The position numbers and the translations under genes are program-made. Source: an uncultured Lachnospiraceae bacterium (GTDB lineage: Bacteria > Bacillota > Clostridia > Lachnospirales > Lachnospiraceae). From it: DNA of 64,000 nt. Shown one piece after another: positions 17,964-27,510 of the stretch (the first letter of the stretch is position 1; every line of letters begins with the position of its first letter). The stretch spans positions 1 to 64,000 of the forward strand of contig CAKRQV010000004.1 in assembly GCA_934394565.1 (NCBI GenBank), written 5' to 3'. The notes under the pieces are model-generated. The model was not told the origin of the DNA. It was given only the letters and a program-made list of their open reading frames with translations, and searched no databases.

Positions 17964-20906
17964 TTACAACAGATTTTCAATCACATTAAAGACATCCTCG
18001 TCCTTATGAATCGCTGTCTCACTTCCCACCACGCAGATCTGGTCCTGGCTCATGGCCGAACGCACGATTCCGGTCAACGCACGGATATCCTGATCTGTCG
18101 CCTTCAGAACCTCGTCTCTTTCTTTCTGCAGCTGCTCCTGCGAGATGCCGCCAAGCCAGGCTGACATGGAAACCAGTCCCAGCGTATTCGGTGTCATTGG
18201 CACATCCATCTCACTTATCGCACCGATCACGTATTTATCCATTGTACGCTCATCTGCTTTGAAATGGCGGACATACTCCACGGCATGATCAAACACGTCA
18301 AGTGAAGCTTTCAGATTCGGATCTCTGTAGGTTACCATGTAGCTGCTGCCTGTACGGCCGAAATTACTCATACATCCATAGGCTCCGCCCTTGACACGGA
18401 TGTTTGTCCACAGATAATCGTAGCCCATCAGGACTTTCAGGATACGGAGGGCACCGGTATAGCGGTAACCATCTTTTGCAAAATTACCACATTTTGCCAC
18501 ATACTGCACCTGCCCGGCTGTGATCAGGGCTTCCCGCACCTGACCAGGCTCCCAGATCTGGGCTCCGGTACATACCGTATCAGTATAAAGATCTTTTTTC
18601 AAATCGGCAACTTCTTCTTCCACACCCTGATATCCTTCTTCATCTGCTGTAATGCCAACGATCAGATTTTCCGGACGAAACAGGATTTTCATCAGCTCCT
18701 GCAGCTTTTCTGTCAAAGCTTCTTTTTCTTCTTCAAAATGCTCACCGAGATACTTAACAAACCGGGCATATGACACACCGGATACTCTGTCCTGGAAAGC
18801 TGTCAGACTTGAAAATCCGGCACAGGCTCTGGATACTGCCGTACCATGCCCTGCAGATACCAGCGATGTCTGCAGTCTGGCTTTCTGTTCATCGATAATC
18901 TCACGCAGACGCTTTGTGTCTGTCAGATCCGATGTCAGAAGGATCTCACGGATCATCTGGAACAGAAATGTTTTCTGACTGTACAGACCTTTGGCGCGGA
19001 TTGCCATAAACCGCTGTCCTTTTTCATATTTCGGATGCTCTGCCACCTGTACACCAAACTGGAGGCCTCCGGAATGGGCATTGATCTCATGGAACAGTTC
19101 ACTGTAGCTGTAATGTTTCGTACCTGTATATCCAAGCACAGCTTTCAGAAGTCCCATATACGGGATCAGGTCATCCGGCACTCTATCCGCCCTGAACAAA
19201 AGCTGCAGGTATACAATCTTGCTTGTAAAGATATCATGCTGTACGATCGTTGTACCGCCTGCTGTATTGACTGTGTTTTTCAGAGTATAGGCTTCCTTTC
19301 GGATATCTGAACGTTTCAGAAGCGGGATACATCGCAGATTTTCCTCTGTTTCCGGCGCATCCTGGTACGCTTTCAGTTCTTTTGTCTCTTTAACGATCTG
19401 TGCGATCTCATCTTTTGTCAGTCCGGCTTTGTATGCTGCCAGTTTTTCTTCCAGTGCCTTTGTCTGCGCTGCCTCCAGGCCGCGTTTGGGAATACCTGTA
19501 ATAATCGCCACGTGTGTATTATCCAGGAAATACCGGCGGATCAGTTCTTCAAAATATCCTTCCTCCGCTTTTTTTCTGAGGCTTTCAAACACACAGATCT
19601 GACGCAGATACGCAAACGGCATCGCATCATCATACAGCCAGCTGGTAAACATATCTAATCCCAGTATCAGTCCCTTCGGATATGAAGCGAAATCACCCTC
19701 ACGGAATCTGAATTCATAATAATTGATACCGGACAGCAATGCCTTGTGAGAAATTCCCTCGTTACAAATTTTTTCCAGTTCCTCACGGATCAGCGCGGCA
19801 AATCTCTCTTTTTTATGCTCGTCTGCCTCTTTTACTATGACAGAAAAATACGGCTGTGCGATGCTGTCCTCATACTCACCGGATACGTCGCTGCCAATCC
19901 CCTCATCCAGAAGACGTTGTTTCAGCGGTGCTCCCGGCGCATCCAACAGCACATATTCCAGAATCTGCATAGCTACATTCAGTTCTACATCACGGCTGTC
20001 TCCCACGACCATACTGCAGGTCAGATAGGCATTGTTTTCCAGCGGATCACCATCCAGAACAGGATAGTACAGTTCTTTCTCCACTGGTTTTTCAAAACTC
20101 TTCTGCGTTGGAATCTCACTGTTTACAGGAAGCCTGTCAAAGCCGGACAGATATTCTGTATCCATCCACTCCAGTTTTTGTGCCATATCCATCTTACCAT
20201 ACAGGTATATATAGGCATTTGACGGATGATAGTACGTCTTATGGAAATCGAGAAATTCCTCATAGGAAAGCTCCGGGATCACTTTCGGATCTCCACCGGA
20301 TTCCACACCATAGGGTGTATCTGGAAACAGCGTATTACAGATTTCACGTTCAATCACATCATCTGCGGAAGAAAATGCTCCCTTCATCTCATTATAGACA
20401 ACGCCATTGAGCTTTAACGGCGCATCCGCATCTTCCATCTCATAGTGCCAGCCTTCCTGCCGGAAAATCTTTTCTTCTTTGTAAATATTCGGAAAAAAGA
20501 CAGCATCCAGATAGACATGCATCAGATTCTGAAAATCCTGGTCATTACAGCTGGCCACCGGATAAATTGTCTTGTCCGGATACGTCATGGCATTTAAAAA
20601 TGTATTTAATGAGCCTTTGACCAGTTCCACAAACGGATCCTTTAACGGGAAATTCTTAGATCCACACAGTACGGAATGTTCCAGAATATGGGCAACACCT
20701 GTACTGTTTTTCGGCGGTGTGCGAAATCCAATATTAAACACTTTGTTTTCATCATCGCAGGCCACCAGTGCCACGCGTGCACCACTCTTTTTATGACGAA
20801 GCAGTATACCTGTGGCACGGATATCTGCAATATCCTCACATTTTATCAGTTCATAGGCTGCCGGGATCTCAAAACCTGGTGTACCTGTTTTCACACTATC
20901 CTGCAT
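17964..20906 (-). CDS. M16 family metalloprotease (presequence protease / insulinase-like)
   Basis: A 980-residue zinc peptidase of the M16C (PreP/Cym1-like) branch, which degrades peptides in an enclosed chamber. The inverted zinc motif HILEH is at residues 73-77, followed by the conserved SVLCGSKNFPLKDPF and the downstream glutamate region ELVKGSLNTFLNAMTYPDKT. The two-half architecture with the M16C-associated middle region fits the length. There is no signal peptide, so it is predicted cytoplasmic. Its ATG overlaps the upstream stop by one base (TAATG), and GGAGGAAG lies inside the upstream gene, so it is translationally coupled. Confidence 0.94.
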   Translation of the reverse strand: MQDSVKTGTPGFEIPAAYELIKCEDIADIRATGILLRHKKSGARVALVACDDENKVFNIGFRTPPKNSTGVAHILEHSVLCGSKNFPLKDPFVELVKGSLNTFLNAMTYPDKTIYPVASCNDQDFQNLMHVYLDAVFFPNIYKEEKIFRQEGWHYEMEDADAPLKLNGVVYNEMKGAFSSADDVIEREICNTLFPDTPYGVESGGDPKVIPELSYEEFLDFHKTYYHPSNAYIYLYGKMDMAQKLEWMDTEYLSGFDRLPVNSEIPTQKSFEKPVEKELYYPVLDGDPLENNAYLTCSMVVGDSRDVELNVAMQILEYVLLDAPGAPLKQRLLDEGIGSDVSGEYEDSIAQPYFSVIVKEADEHKKERFAALIREELEKICNEGISHKALLSGINYYEFRFREGDFASYPKGLILGLDMFTSWLYDDAMPFAYLRQICVFESLRKKAEEGYFEELIRRYFLDNTHVAIITGIPKRGLEAAQTKALEEKLAAYKAGLTKDEIAQIVKETKELKAYQDAPETEENLRCIPLLKRSDIRKEAYTLKNTVNTAGGTTIVQHDIFTSKIVYLQLLFRADRVPDDLIPYMGLLKAVLGYTGTKHYSYSELFHEINAHSGGLQFGVQVAEHPKYEKGQRFMAIRAKGLYSQKTFLFQMIREILLTSDLTDTKRLREIIDEQKARLQTSLVSAGHGTAVSRACAGFSSLTAFQDRVSGVSYARFVKYLGEHFEEEKEALTEKLQELMKILFRPENLIVGITADEEGYQGVEEEVADLKKDLYTDTVCTGAQIWEPGQVREALITAGQVQYVAKCGNFAKDGYRYTGALRILKVLMGYDYLWTNIRVKGGAYGCMSNFGRTGSSYMVTYRDPNLKASLDVFDHAVEYVRHFKADERTMDKYVIGAISEMDVPMTPNTLGLVSMSAWLGGISQEQLQKERDEVLKATDQDIRALTGIVRSAMSQDQICVVGSETAIHKDEDVFNVIENLL

Positions 20907-22342
20907 TATGCTTCTTCCTCCGTTTTGTCCTGCTCTTTTTGTTCTTTTTTCATTTCTGTCTCTGTCTGCTCTTGCAGCTCTTCTTTATCCTGGCAGTTCA
21001 GTTCTGTCAGTTTTTCAAAAATTTCTGTATTCCTGGCATACCAGCTTTTAAAGTCCATGCCTGCGGACTGCACCAGAGCACCGATGGACATCAGATATTC
21101 TGCCATATTCTGCTGTGGCATAAAGCCAAACTCTTTATCGCCATCCATATGCAGACGTACTTTGCAATACCTTCCCGGCTTTCTTCCCTCCGGTGTGTCT
21201 GTCTGTGTCACAAAGATCAGTTGTTCTCTGGGAACCGTGTAACAGCAGCGCTCACAGCCGGAAACCGTGAATGTCGGCAGCACACCGTCACGGAAGCGAA
21301 GCTGACGCAGTTCTTTTAACAATACGCTGACAAAGGCCTGCGGATCCAGTACACCTGCAGGACAGATACTGCACCGGTCACCGGGTTCACTTCTCTCCAC
21401 TGTCGTAAAGGCTGCATCATTCATCATATCCAACGGCTTGTGAACTTCCTCGGCCAGAAGGTTACAGATATACAGATGCAGATGTCTGTCGATCCTGAGT
21501 ACAATATCCTCGTAATCCTCCACAGCCTTACCCAGCTTTTTCCAGAAAGCGATCGGAACCACACCGCCAAAATGATAACAGTCCACAGCATACAACTCTT
21601 CCTGGCTCTGTTTCAAGATACGGGGGCCGCAGGTAAAATTGCCATTACCTGTCTTTTTGATCTCCGCATGCAAAACATCCACATGCGCACGTGTTGCATC
21701 ATCCAGTTCACCCATGGCTTTCCAGAACGCACCACTATAGTTTTCCCGGGTCAGTCCCGTATTATACAGCTGTACAGCCACTTGCACATAGGATAAAAAT
21801 CTGCCCGCCTCCGTATTCTGTGCCAACGTAAAAAATTCTCCGTTTTCATCCTGTACCAGCACACGAAACGTGTTATCCGGCTGTGCCACAAAGACCATGG
21901 TGCAGTCTGAAGCATCTGCAAGATCCGACTCCTGCCCTGCGAAATAAAATCGCTGAATACTGTGACCACAGCCCTCTGCTGCACGATTCCCGAGGAATTC
22001 TCTCGTTTTATCAGCATACGGACGAACATCAAAGGCTTCTCCCTCTGTCATGCCGGACAATGCCGGACAGTATACCTTTACAGTCTGCTTTAGATACGCT
22101 CCCACGCAGGAAATTCCGGCTTTATTGGCATCCATTAGCAAACCGTCCAGCGCCTCCTCTGTCAGATTCCACAGACGGACATGGCCATCCTTTGTCAGTG
22201 TAGTCTTATTGATCCTGTATTTGCGGATCATGTCCGCTATGAACGCTACCTGCGTCATATCCATTGTTCCAAAAAATTCCAGCTCGACCATCAGCCCGTT
22301 ACCTGGCTTACGGTAAAAGCCTTCCCGTTCTTCTATCGACAT
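20906..22342 (-). CDS. Nitrite/sulfite reductase-like protein with altered cluster cysteines
   Basis: A 478-residue protein related to siroheme/4Fe-4S nitrite and sulfite reductases. The N-terminal ferredoxin-like half-domain reads KPGNGLMVELEFFG, then KDGHVRLWNLT (about 12-61). In the cluster-binding region the second cysteine pair is kept as SGCERCC (Cys-363 and Cys-367, spacing CxxxC). The first pair, normally CxxxxxC, is replaced by CSIC (Cys-324, Cys-327) with Asp at the expected partner position. The C-terminus is a Glu/Lys-rich tail. The start at 22342 has GAGAGG 6 nt upstream. It heads the long operon and is coupled to the M16 protease. A catalytic role is uncertain. Confidence 0.82.
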   Translation of the reverse strand: MSIEEREGFYRKPGNGLMVELEFFGTMDMTQVAFIADMIRKYRINKTTLTKDGHVRLWNLTEEALDGLLMDANKAGISCVGAYLKQTVKVYCPALSGMTEGEAFDVRPYADKTREFLGNRAAEGCGHSIQRFYFAGQESDLADASDCTMVFVAQPDNTFRVLVQDENGEFFTLAQNTEAGRFLSYVQVAVQLYNTGLTRENYSGAFWKAMGELDDATRAHVDVLHAEIKKTGNGNFTCGPRILKQSQEELYAVDCYHFGGVVPIAFWKKLGKAVEDYEDIVLRIDRHLHLYICNLLAEEVHKPLDMMNDAAFTTVERSEPGDRCSICPAGVLDPQAFVSVLLKELRQLRFRDGVLPTFTVSGCERCCYTVPREQLIFVTQTDTPEGRKPGRYCKVRLHMDGDKEFGFMPQQNMAEYLMSIGALVQSAGMDFKSWYARNTEIFEKLTELNCQDKEELQEQTETEMKKEQKEQDKTEEEA

Positions 22343-22475
22343 ATTTATCCTCTCCGGTCTGTTTCCCTGTATTTTAGATGGTATGTAAAATATCCCTTGC
22401 ACATCTTTTATCTAACAGACGTTTCTCATTTTTCGGAGTTTTTTGCTAAAAGCGCATAAAATCTCCAATATATCG

Positions 22476-22504
22476 ATTATACAGAATCCGCTTCTATAAA
22501 TCAA
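22476..22504 (-). promoter_or_regulatory. Sigma-A promoter of the long reductase-like/M16/era/recO/glyQS operon
   Basis: TTGATT and TATAAT separated by 17 bp on the minus strand, leaving a leader of about 125 nt before the first gene. No riboswitch fold was recognised in that leader. Confidence 0.75.
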
Positions 22505-22520
22505 TACACTGCGGACATCA

Positions 22521-22546
22521 AAAAGGCACTCCCTTACGGGAGTGCC
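22521..22546 (-). terminator. Intrinsic terminator of nifJ
   Basis: Nine-bp stem GGCACTCCC/GGGAGTGCC with a four-base loop (22525-22546), followed by TTTTT on the minus strand. It lies 60 nt after the nifJ stop. Confidence 0.92.
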
Positions 22547-22605
22547 CTCTATCAATCGTTGGAACACATGGTCTTTTGACCTTTTATATTTTCAGCTAAA
22601 GAGAA

Positions 22606-25600
22606 TTATTTCTCAACACCGTACAGGTTTACTAACTTGTTCAGGTACTCGTATCTCTCCTCGTTGCACTTCTGGTTCTTAGCGAACAGTTTGGCAGCTC
22701 TTTCCGGATTAGCACGTTTCAGAGAATTGTAACGAACCTCACCGTTCAGGAACTCATCGTATCCTGTGTAGTCCGGAGCCTTGGAATCCATGCTGAACTT
22801 GTTCTCTGCTTCCGGATTGAAGCGGAACAGATGCCAGTAACCTGTCTTAACAGCCAGCTCTTCCTCGGTCTGAGCTTTGCTCATACCTTTCTTGATACCA
22901 TGGTTGATACACGGAGCGTAAGCGATGATCAGGGACGGTCCCGGATAAGCCTCTGCCTCTGCGATAGCCTTAACACACTGGTTAAAGTCAGCACCCATGG
23001 AAATCTGAGCTACATATACATAGCCGTAGGACATAGCGATGGAAGCCATATCTTTCTTCTTAACCTCTTTACCTGCAGCAGCGAACTGTGCGATAGCACC
23101 CGGCTGTGTAGACTTGGAAGCCTGTCCACCTGTATTGGAGTAAACCTCAGTATCGAATACCATAACGTTGATATCCTGACCGGAAGCCAGAACGTGGTCA
23201 ACGCCACCGAAACCGATATCGTAAGCCCATCCGTCACCACCGAAGATCCACTGGGACTTCTTAGCGAGGAAGTTCTTGCTCTTTAAGATATCCTGTGCTT
23301 TCTCACATCCGCAGGCTTCCAGAGCAGCAACCAGCTTATCTGTAGCAGCGCCGTTTGTAGCACCTACACTGAAGGTATCCAGCCATTCCTGACCGGCAGC
23401 CTTAACGTCTTCTTTATCTGTATCAGCAACCAGTGCCTCAACTTTTGTCTTCAGACCGTCACGCAGTGCTTTCTGAGCCAGCAGCATACCATAACCGAAC
23501 TCTGCGTTATCCTCGAACAGAGAGTTGGACCATGCCGGACCCTGTCCTTTAGCATTTACAGTGTACGGTGTGGACGGTGAAGAGTTACCCCAGATAGAGG
23601 AGCATCCTGTTGCATTGGCAACATACATTCTGTCACCGAACAGCTGTGTGATCAGCTTAGCGTACGGTGTCTCACCACAACCTGCACAAGCTCCGGAGAA
23701 CTCAAGCAGCGGCTGTTTGAACTGAGAACCTTTAACAGTGTTCTCTTTGAATTTAGCGATAACATCTGTCTTCTCCGGCAGAGTTACAGCATAGTCAAAG
23801 CCTGCCTGCAGACCGATGTTCTCTTCCATGTTCTGCATAGCCAGAGCCTTGGCACCCTTCTTGCCCGGGCAGACATTAGCACAGGAACCACAACCGGTAC
23901 AATCCAGAGCGGATGTAACGATAGCGAACTTGTACTCTTTCATACCTGTCATGTCCATCATCGGCATACCTTCCGGAGCAGCTGCAGCTTCTTCTGCTGT
24001 CATAGCTACCGGACGGATACAAGCGTGCGGGCAGACATAAGCACAACGGTTACACTGGATACAATTTTCTGTATTCCATACCGGGATATCTACAGCGATA
24101 CCACGTTTTTCGAAGGCAGCTGCACCAGACGGTGTAGTACCATCTACATAATCCTTGAATGCAGATACCGGCAGGTTGTTACCTTCCTGAGCGTTAACTG
24201 CATGCTGGATGGTATTAACGAAATCAACAACATCTTTTCTGTTGCCGGTAACAGCCTTAGCGATGATATCCTCATCCTCAGCGTTCTTCCAGCTCTCCGG
24301 TACCTGGATCTCAACGACCTGTTTAGCACCGGCATCGATAGCATCGTAGTTCATCTGAACGATAGCGTCACCCTTACGTCCGTAAGTAGCCTTTGCTGCA
24401 GCTTTCATCAGATCGATAGCTTCCTCTTCCGGAATGATCTGAGCCAGCTTGAAGAATGCAGACTGCAGAACGGTATTGATACGTCCGCCAAGTCCGATCT
24501 CTTTACCGATCTTGATACCGTCGATCACATAGAATTTGATGTTGTGCTCAGCGATGTATCTCTTAACCTGTCCCGGCAGATGATGCTCAAGACCTTCCAT
24601 ATCCCACGGACAGTTCAGAAGGAATGTACCACCGTCAACCAGCTCCTGTACCATATTGTACTTGCGTACATAGGACGGGTTGTGACATGCTACGAAGTTA
24701 GCCTGTCTGATCAGGTATGTAGATTTGATCGGTTTCTTACCGAAACGCAGGTGAGACATGGTAACACCACCGGACTTCTTGGAGTCATAATCAAAGTAAG
24801 CCTGAGCGTACATGTCTGTGTTATCACCGATGATCTTGATGGAGTTCTTGTTGGCACCTACAGTACCGTCGGCACCTAAGCCCCAGAATTTACAGTTGAT
24901 GGTACCTTCCGGAGTAGTAACAAGCGGAGCACCCAGTTCCAGAGACAGGTTTGTTACATCATCCACGATACCGATAGTGAATTTCTGTTTTGTTGTGTTG
25001 TTGTATACAGCTACGATCTGTGTCGGAGTTGTATCTTTGGAACCAAGACCGTAACGACCTGTGAATACCGGTGTGTTTTCGAACTTGGAACCCTTTAATG
25101 CAGCAACAACGTCCAGGTACAGCGGCTCGCCCATAGCACCCGGCTCTTTTGTTCTGTCAAGTACTGTGATCTGTTTAACTGTCTCCGGAATAGCATCGAT
25201 CAGAGCGGATGCTGAGAACGGTCTGTACAGACGTACTTTTACGACACCGACTTTTTCACCCTGAGCTACCAGGTAGTCGATAGTCTCTTCGATCGTATCA
25301 CATACGGAACCCATAGCGATGATGACTTTCTCAGCATCCTCAGCACCGTAGTAGTTGAACAGCTTGTAGTTTGTTCCGATCTTAGCGTTTACTTTATCCA
25401 TGTACTCCTGTACGATAGCCGGCATAGCATCGTAGTACGGGTTACATGCCTCACGGGCCTGGAAGAAGATATCCGGGTTCTGAGCGGAACCTCTCTGGCA
25501 CGGATGGTTCGGGTTTAATGCATGCTCACGGAATGCCTGAACAGCATCCATATCTACCATATCTGCCAGATCCTCGTAATCCCATGTCTCGATCTTCTGG

Positions 25601-26139
25601 ATCTCGTGGGATGTACGGAAACCGTCGAAGAAGTTGATGAACGGGATACGGCCCTTGATAGCTGCACAGTGAGCTACCGGAGTCAGATCCATAACCTCCT
25701 GTACAGAAGACTCACACAGCATAGCTGCACCAGTCTGACGACAGGCATACACATCGGAGTGATCACCGAAAATAGAAAGTGCATGGCTTGCGATAGCACG
25801 GGCGGATACGTTAAATACACCCGGCAGCTGCTCACCAGCGATCTTGTACAGGTTCGGGATCATCAGCAGAAGGCCCTGAGAAGCTGTGTAAGTAGTAGTC
25901 AGAGCACCTGCGGACAGAGATCCGTGTACAGCACCTGCTGCACCAGCCTCGGACTGCATCTCTGTAACCTGAACTTCCTGACCGAAAATGTTCTTTCTTC
26001 CCTGAGTTGCCCATTCGTCTGTAGCTTCTGCCATAACAGAAGAAGGAGTGATCGGGAAGATAGCGGCAACGTCACTGTAAGCATAAGAAGCATGAGCTGC
26101 AGCGTGGTTACCATCCATGGTTTTCATTTTTCTTGCCAT
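22606..26139 (-). CDS. nifJ: Pyruvate:ferredoxin (flavodoxin) oxidoreductase
   Basis: A 1177-residue single-chain PFOR. It converts pyruvate and CoA to acetyl-CoA and CO2 while reducing ferredoxin, the central step of clostridial fermentation. The N-terminal pyruvate-binding domains are followed by the gamma domain. Two 4Fe-4S sites follow: CIQCNRCAYVCPHAC near 693 and CTGCGSCANVCPGKK near 750. The proximal-cluster and TPP domain comes last (CAGCGETPYAKL near 815, GGDGWAYDIGFGG and VYSNTGGQASKST). Codon choice looks strongly biased, as expected of an abundant protein. AAGGAGG lies 10 nt before the ATG. It is monocistronic. Confidence 0.98.
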   Translation of the reverse strand: MARKMKTMDGNHAAAHASYAYSDVAAIFPITPSSVMAEATDEWATQGRKNIFGQEVQVTEMQSEAGAAGAVHGSLSAGALTTTYTASQGLLLMIPNLYKIAGEQLPGVFNVSARAIASHALSIFGDHSDVYACRQTGAAMLCESSVQEVMDLTPVAHCAAIKGRIPFINFFDGFRTSHEIQKIETWDYEDLADMVDMDAVQAFREHALNPNHPCQRGSAQNPDIFFQAREACNPYYDAMPAIVQEYMDKVNAKIGTNYKLFNYYGAEDAEKVIIAMGSVCDTIEETIDYLVAQGEKVGVVKVRLYRPFSASALIDAIPETVKQITVLDRTKEPGAMGEPLYLDVVAALKGSKFENTPVFTGRYGLGSKDTTPTQIVAVYNNTTKQKFTIGIVDDVTNLSLELGAPLVTTPEGTINCKFWGLGADGTVGANKNSIKIIGDNTDMYAQAYFDYDSKKSGGVTMSHLRFGKKPIKSTYLIRQANFVACHNPSYVRKYNMVQELVDGGTFLLNCPWDMEGLEHHLPGQVKRYIAEHNIKFYVIDGIKIGKEIGLGGRINTVLQSAFFKLAQIIPEEEAIDLMKAAAKATYGRKGDAIVQMNYDAIDAGAKQVVEIQVPESWKNAEDEDIIAKAVTGNRKDVVDFVNTIQHAVNAQEGNNLPVSAFKDYVDGTTPSGAAAFEKRGIAVDIPVWNTENCIQCNRCAYVCPHACIRPVAMTAEEAAAAPEGMPMMDMTGMKEYKFAIVTSALDCTGCGSCANVCPGKKGAKALAMQNMEENIGLQAGFDYAVTLPEKTDVIAKFKENTVKGSQFKQPLLEFSGACAGCGETPYAKLITQLFGDRMYVANATGCSSIWGNSSPSTPYTVNAKGQGPAWSNSLFEDNAEFGYGMLLAQKALRDGLKTKVEALVADTDKEDVKAAGQEWLDTFSVGATNGAATDKLVAALEACGCEKAQDILKSKNFLAKKSQWIFGGDGWAYDIGFGGVDHVLASGQDINVMVFDTEVYSNTGGQASKSTQPGAIAQFAAAGKEVKKKDMASIAMSYGYVYVAQISMGADFNQCVKAIAEAEAYPGPSLIIAYAPCINHGIKKGMSKAQTEEELAVKTGYWHLFRFNPEAENKFSMDSKAPDYTGYDEFLNGEVRYNSLKRANPERAAKLFAKNQKCNEERYEYLNKLVNLYGVEK

Positions 26140-26192
26140 TGGTAATATGTCCTCCTTGATATATTATAAAAATACAGTATTAACCAGATATA

Positions 26193-26221
26193 ATTATAGC
26201 ATGGTACCTGCAAGTTGTCCA
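26193..26221 (-). promoter_or_regulatory. Sigma-A promoter of nifJ
   Basis: TGGACA and TATAAT with a 17-bp spacer on the minus strand, about 54 nt before the nifJ start; a very good match. Confidence 0.78.
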
Positions 26222-26229
26222 TTTTTCGC

Positions 26230-26268
26230 TAAAAAAAGAGCGTGTGTTCTTTCAAAAAAACACACGCT
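26230..26268 (-). terminator. Intrinsic terminator of the wall-polymer operon ending with the ATP-grasp gene
   Basis: Ten-bp stem AGCGTGTGTT/AACACACGCT (26239-26248 with 26259-26268), followed by CTTTTTTTAG on the minus strand. It stands just upstream of the nifJ promoter. Confidence 0.92.
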
Positions 26269-26319
26269 TTCAGGTAGTTTCAACTAATTGTCAGAATTCT
26301 TCTGTTATTGTATTTTATA

Positions 26320-27510
26320 TCAGGCTTTTTCCTCTTTCACCTCGATATGAATCTTCTGCAAAGCCTCTTCCAGCTGTGCTTTTGCCTGTTTCAGGGTTTC
26401 TCCCTTCGTGATCACATGGCCAATCCGGTGTGGTCCGACATGAAACGCATGCACCAGATCTCCCGGCTGATAATCAAATTGTACTTCCACCAGATTTTCA
26501 GAGGATTCGTTTGTATCCGTCTGTGATACGATCACACCATCTCTGTCACTCATCAACAGCTTGCTGGCATTCGGCATCGCCTGATCACTGGCAAAAGAAA
26601 CCTTTTCCCCCAGTGCCACACGGATCAGCTTTTCATAATAATCAAAGCCGTAATAAATCGACACCAGCTCTGCCAGGCAGGTAGCTCCAGAACGGCCGCC
26701 AAGCTCCAGCACATAGGTCTTACCATCTTTCAGGATAAAATCGGCATTAATCGCACAGTTGTCAAGGCCCATTGCTTCTACTGCCTTTACAAGCTGCTCC
26801 TTACAATCTGCAATCACTTCTTCCGGCAGATCATACGGTGCAAAATGGCCGACCGGCACACCGGTATCGCCATGGAATACAAAGTCACCATGTGGCAGGA
26901 TAAATTCTACTTTGCCATCCTGTACAAAAGCCTGCGCACCAAATTCCTCGCCCTCGATAAACTCTTCCACAAGGAAATAATCCTTGTGTGTGCTTTCTGC
27001 CACATACTGTCTGGTTCTTTCAAACTCCTCTTCACTGTCCACTCTGCGAATGCCGCGGCTGCCTGAAGAATCCACTGCCTTAAAGATCAGCGGGAATGTA
27101 AGCTCTGCCGCTTTTTCCTTTAAATCCGAACCGTCCAGCTTTACGAGACGGAATCGCGCCGTGCGGACCCCGTACTCCTCATATTTTTCTTTCATACCCA
27201 GCTTATTGGAGGCAATCTCAGCCGCGGCAAAGCTCAACCCTTTCAGTCCCAGTTCATCACAGACTTTACCAATCGTGATTACCGCCACATCCGTTCCGGC
27301 CGTCACGATACCGTCCACATGTTTTTCTCTGGCGACACCAAGAACAGCCTCATAATCCACGGTATTTTCATAGCAGATTTCATCTGCCAGTGCAAATCCC
27401 GGATAGTTTCCCGGAATACTGACAACGATCGTATGAACGCCCATACGTTTTGCCGTTTTGATCAGCGGTACCTGATAGATACCGGCTCCCATGATCATCA
27501 GAGTTTTCAT
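26320..27510 (-). CDS. ATP-grasp domain enzyme, substrate unknown
   Basis: A 396-residue ATP-grasp ligase. The N-terminal pre-ATP-grasp fold is MKTLMIMGAGIYQVPLIKTA. The central domain contains FPLIFKAVDSSGSRGIRRV (nucleotide-binding lysine and flexible loop) and LVEEFIEGEEF. The metal-binding end is INADFILKDGKTYVLELGGRSG. Such enzymes join a carboxylate to an amine or thiol through an acyl-phosphate. The gene overlaps the upstream GT2 gene by 4 nt (ATGA) and follows a WecE aminotransferase, so acylation of an amino sugar in a surface glycan is a reasonable inference. A PurK/CarB function is less likely in this context. Confidence 0.88.
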   Translation of the reverse strand: MKTLMIMGAGIYQVPLIKTAKRMGVHTIVVSIPGNYPGFALADEICYENTVDYEAVLGVAREKHVDGIVTAGTDVAVITIGKVCDELGLKGLSFAAAEIASNKLGMKEKYEEYGVRTARFRLVKLDGSDLKEKAAELTFPLIFKAVDSSGSRGIRRVDSEEEFERTRQYVAESTHKDYFLVEEFIEGEEFGAQAFVQDGKVEFILPHGDFVFHGDTGVPVGHFAPYDLPEEVIADCKEQLVKAVEAMGLDNCAINADFILKDGKTYVLELGGRSGATCLAELVSIYYGFDYYEKLIRVALGEKVSFASDQAMPNASKLLMSDRDGVIVSQTDTNESSENLVEVQFDYQPGDLVHAFHVGPHRIGHVITKGETLKQAKAQLEEALQKIHIEVKEEKA

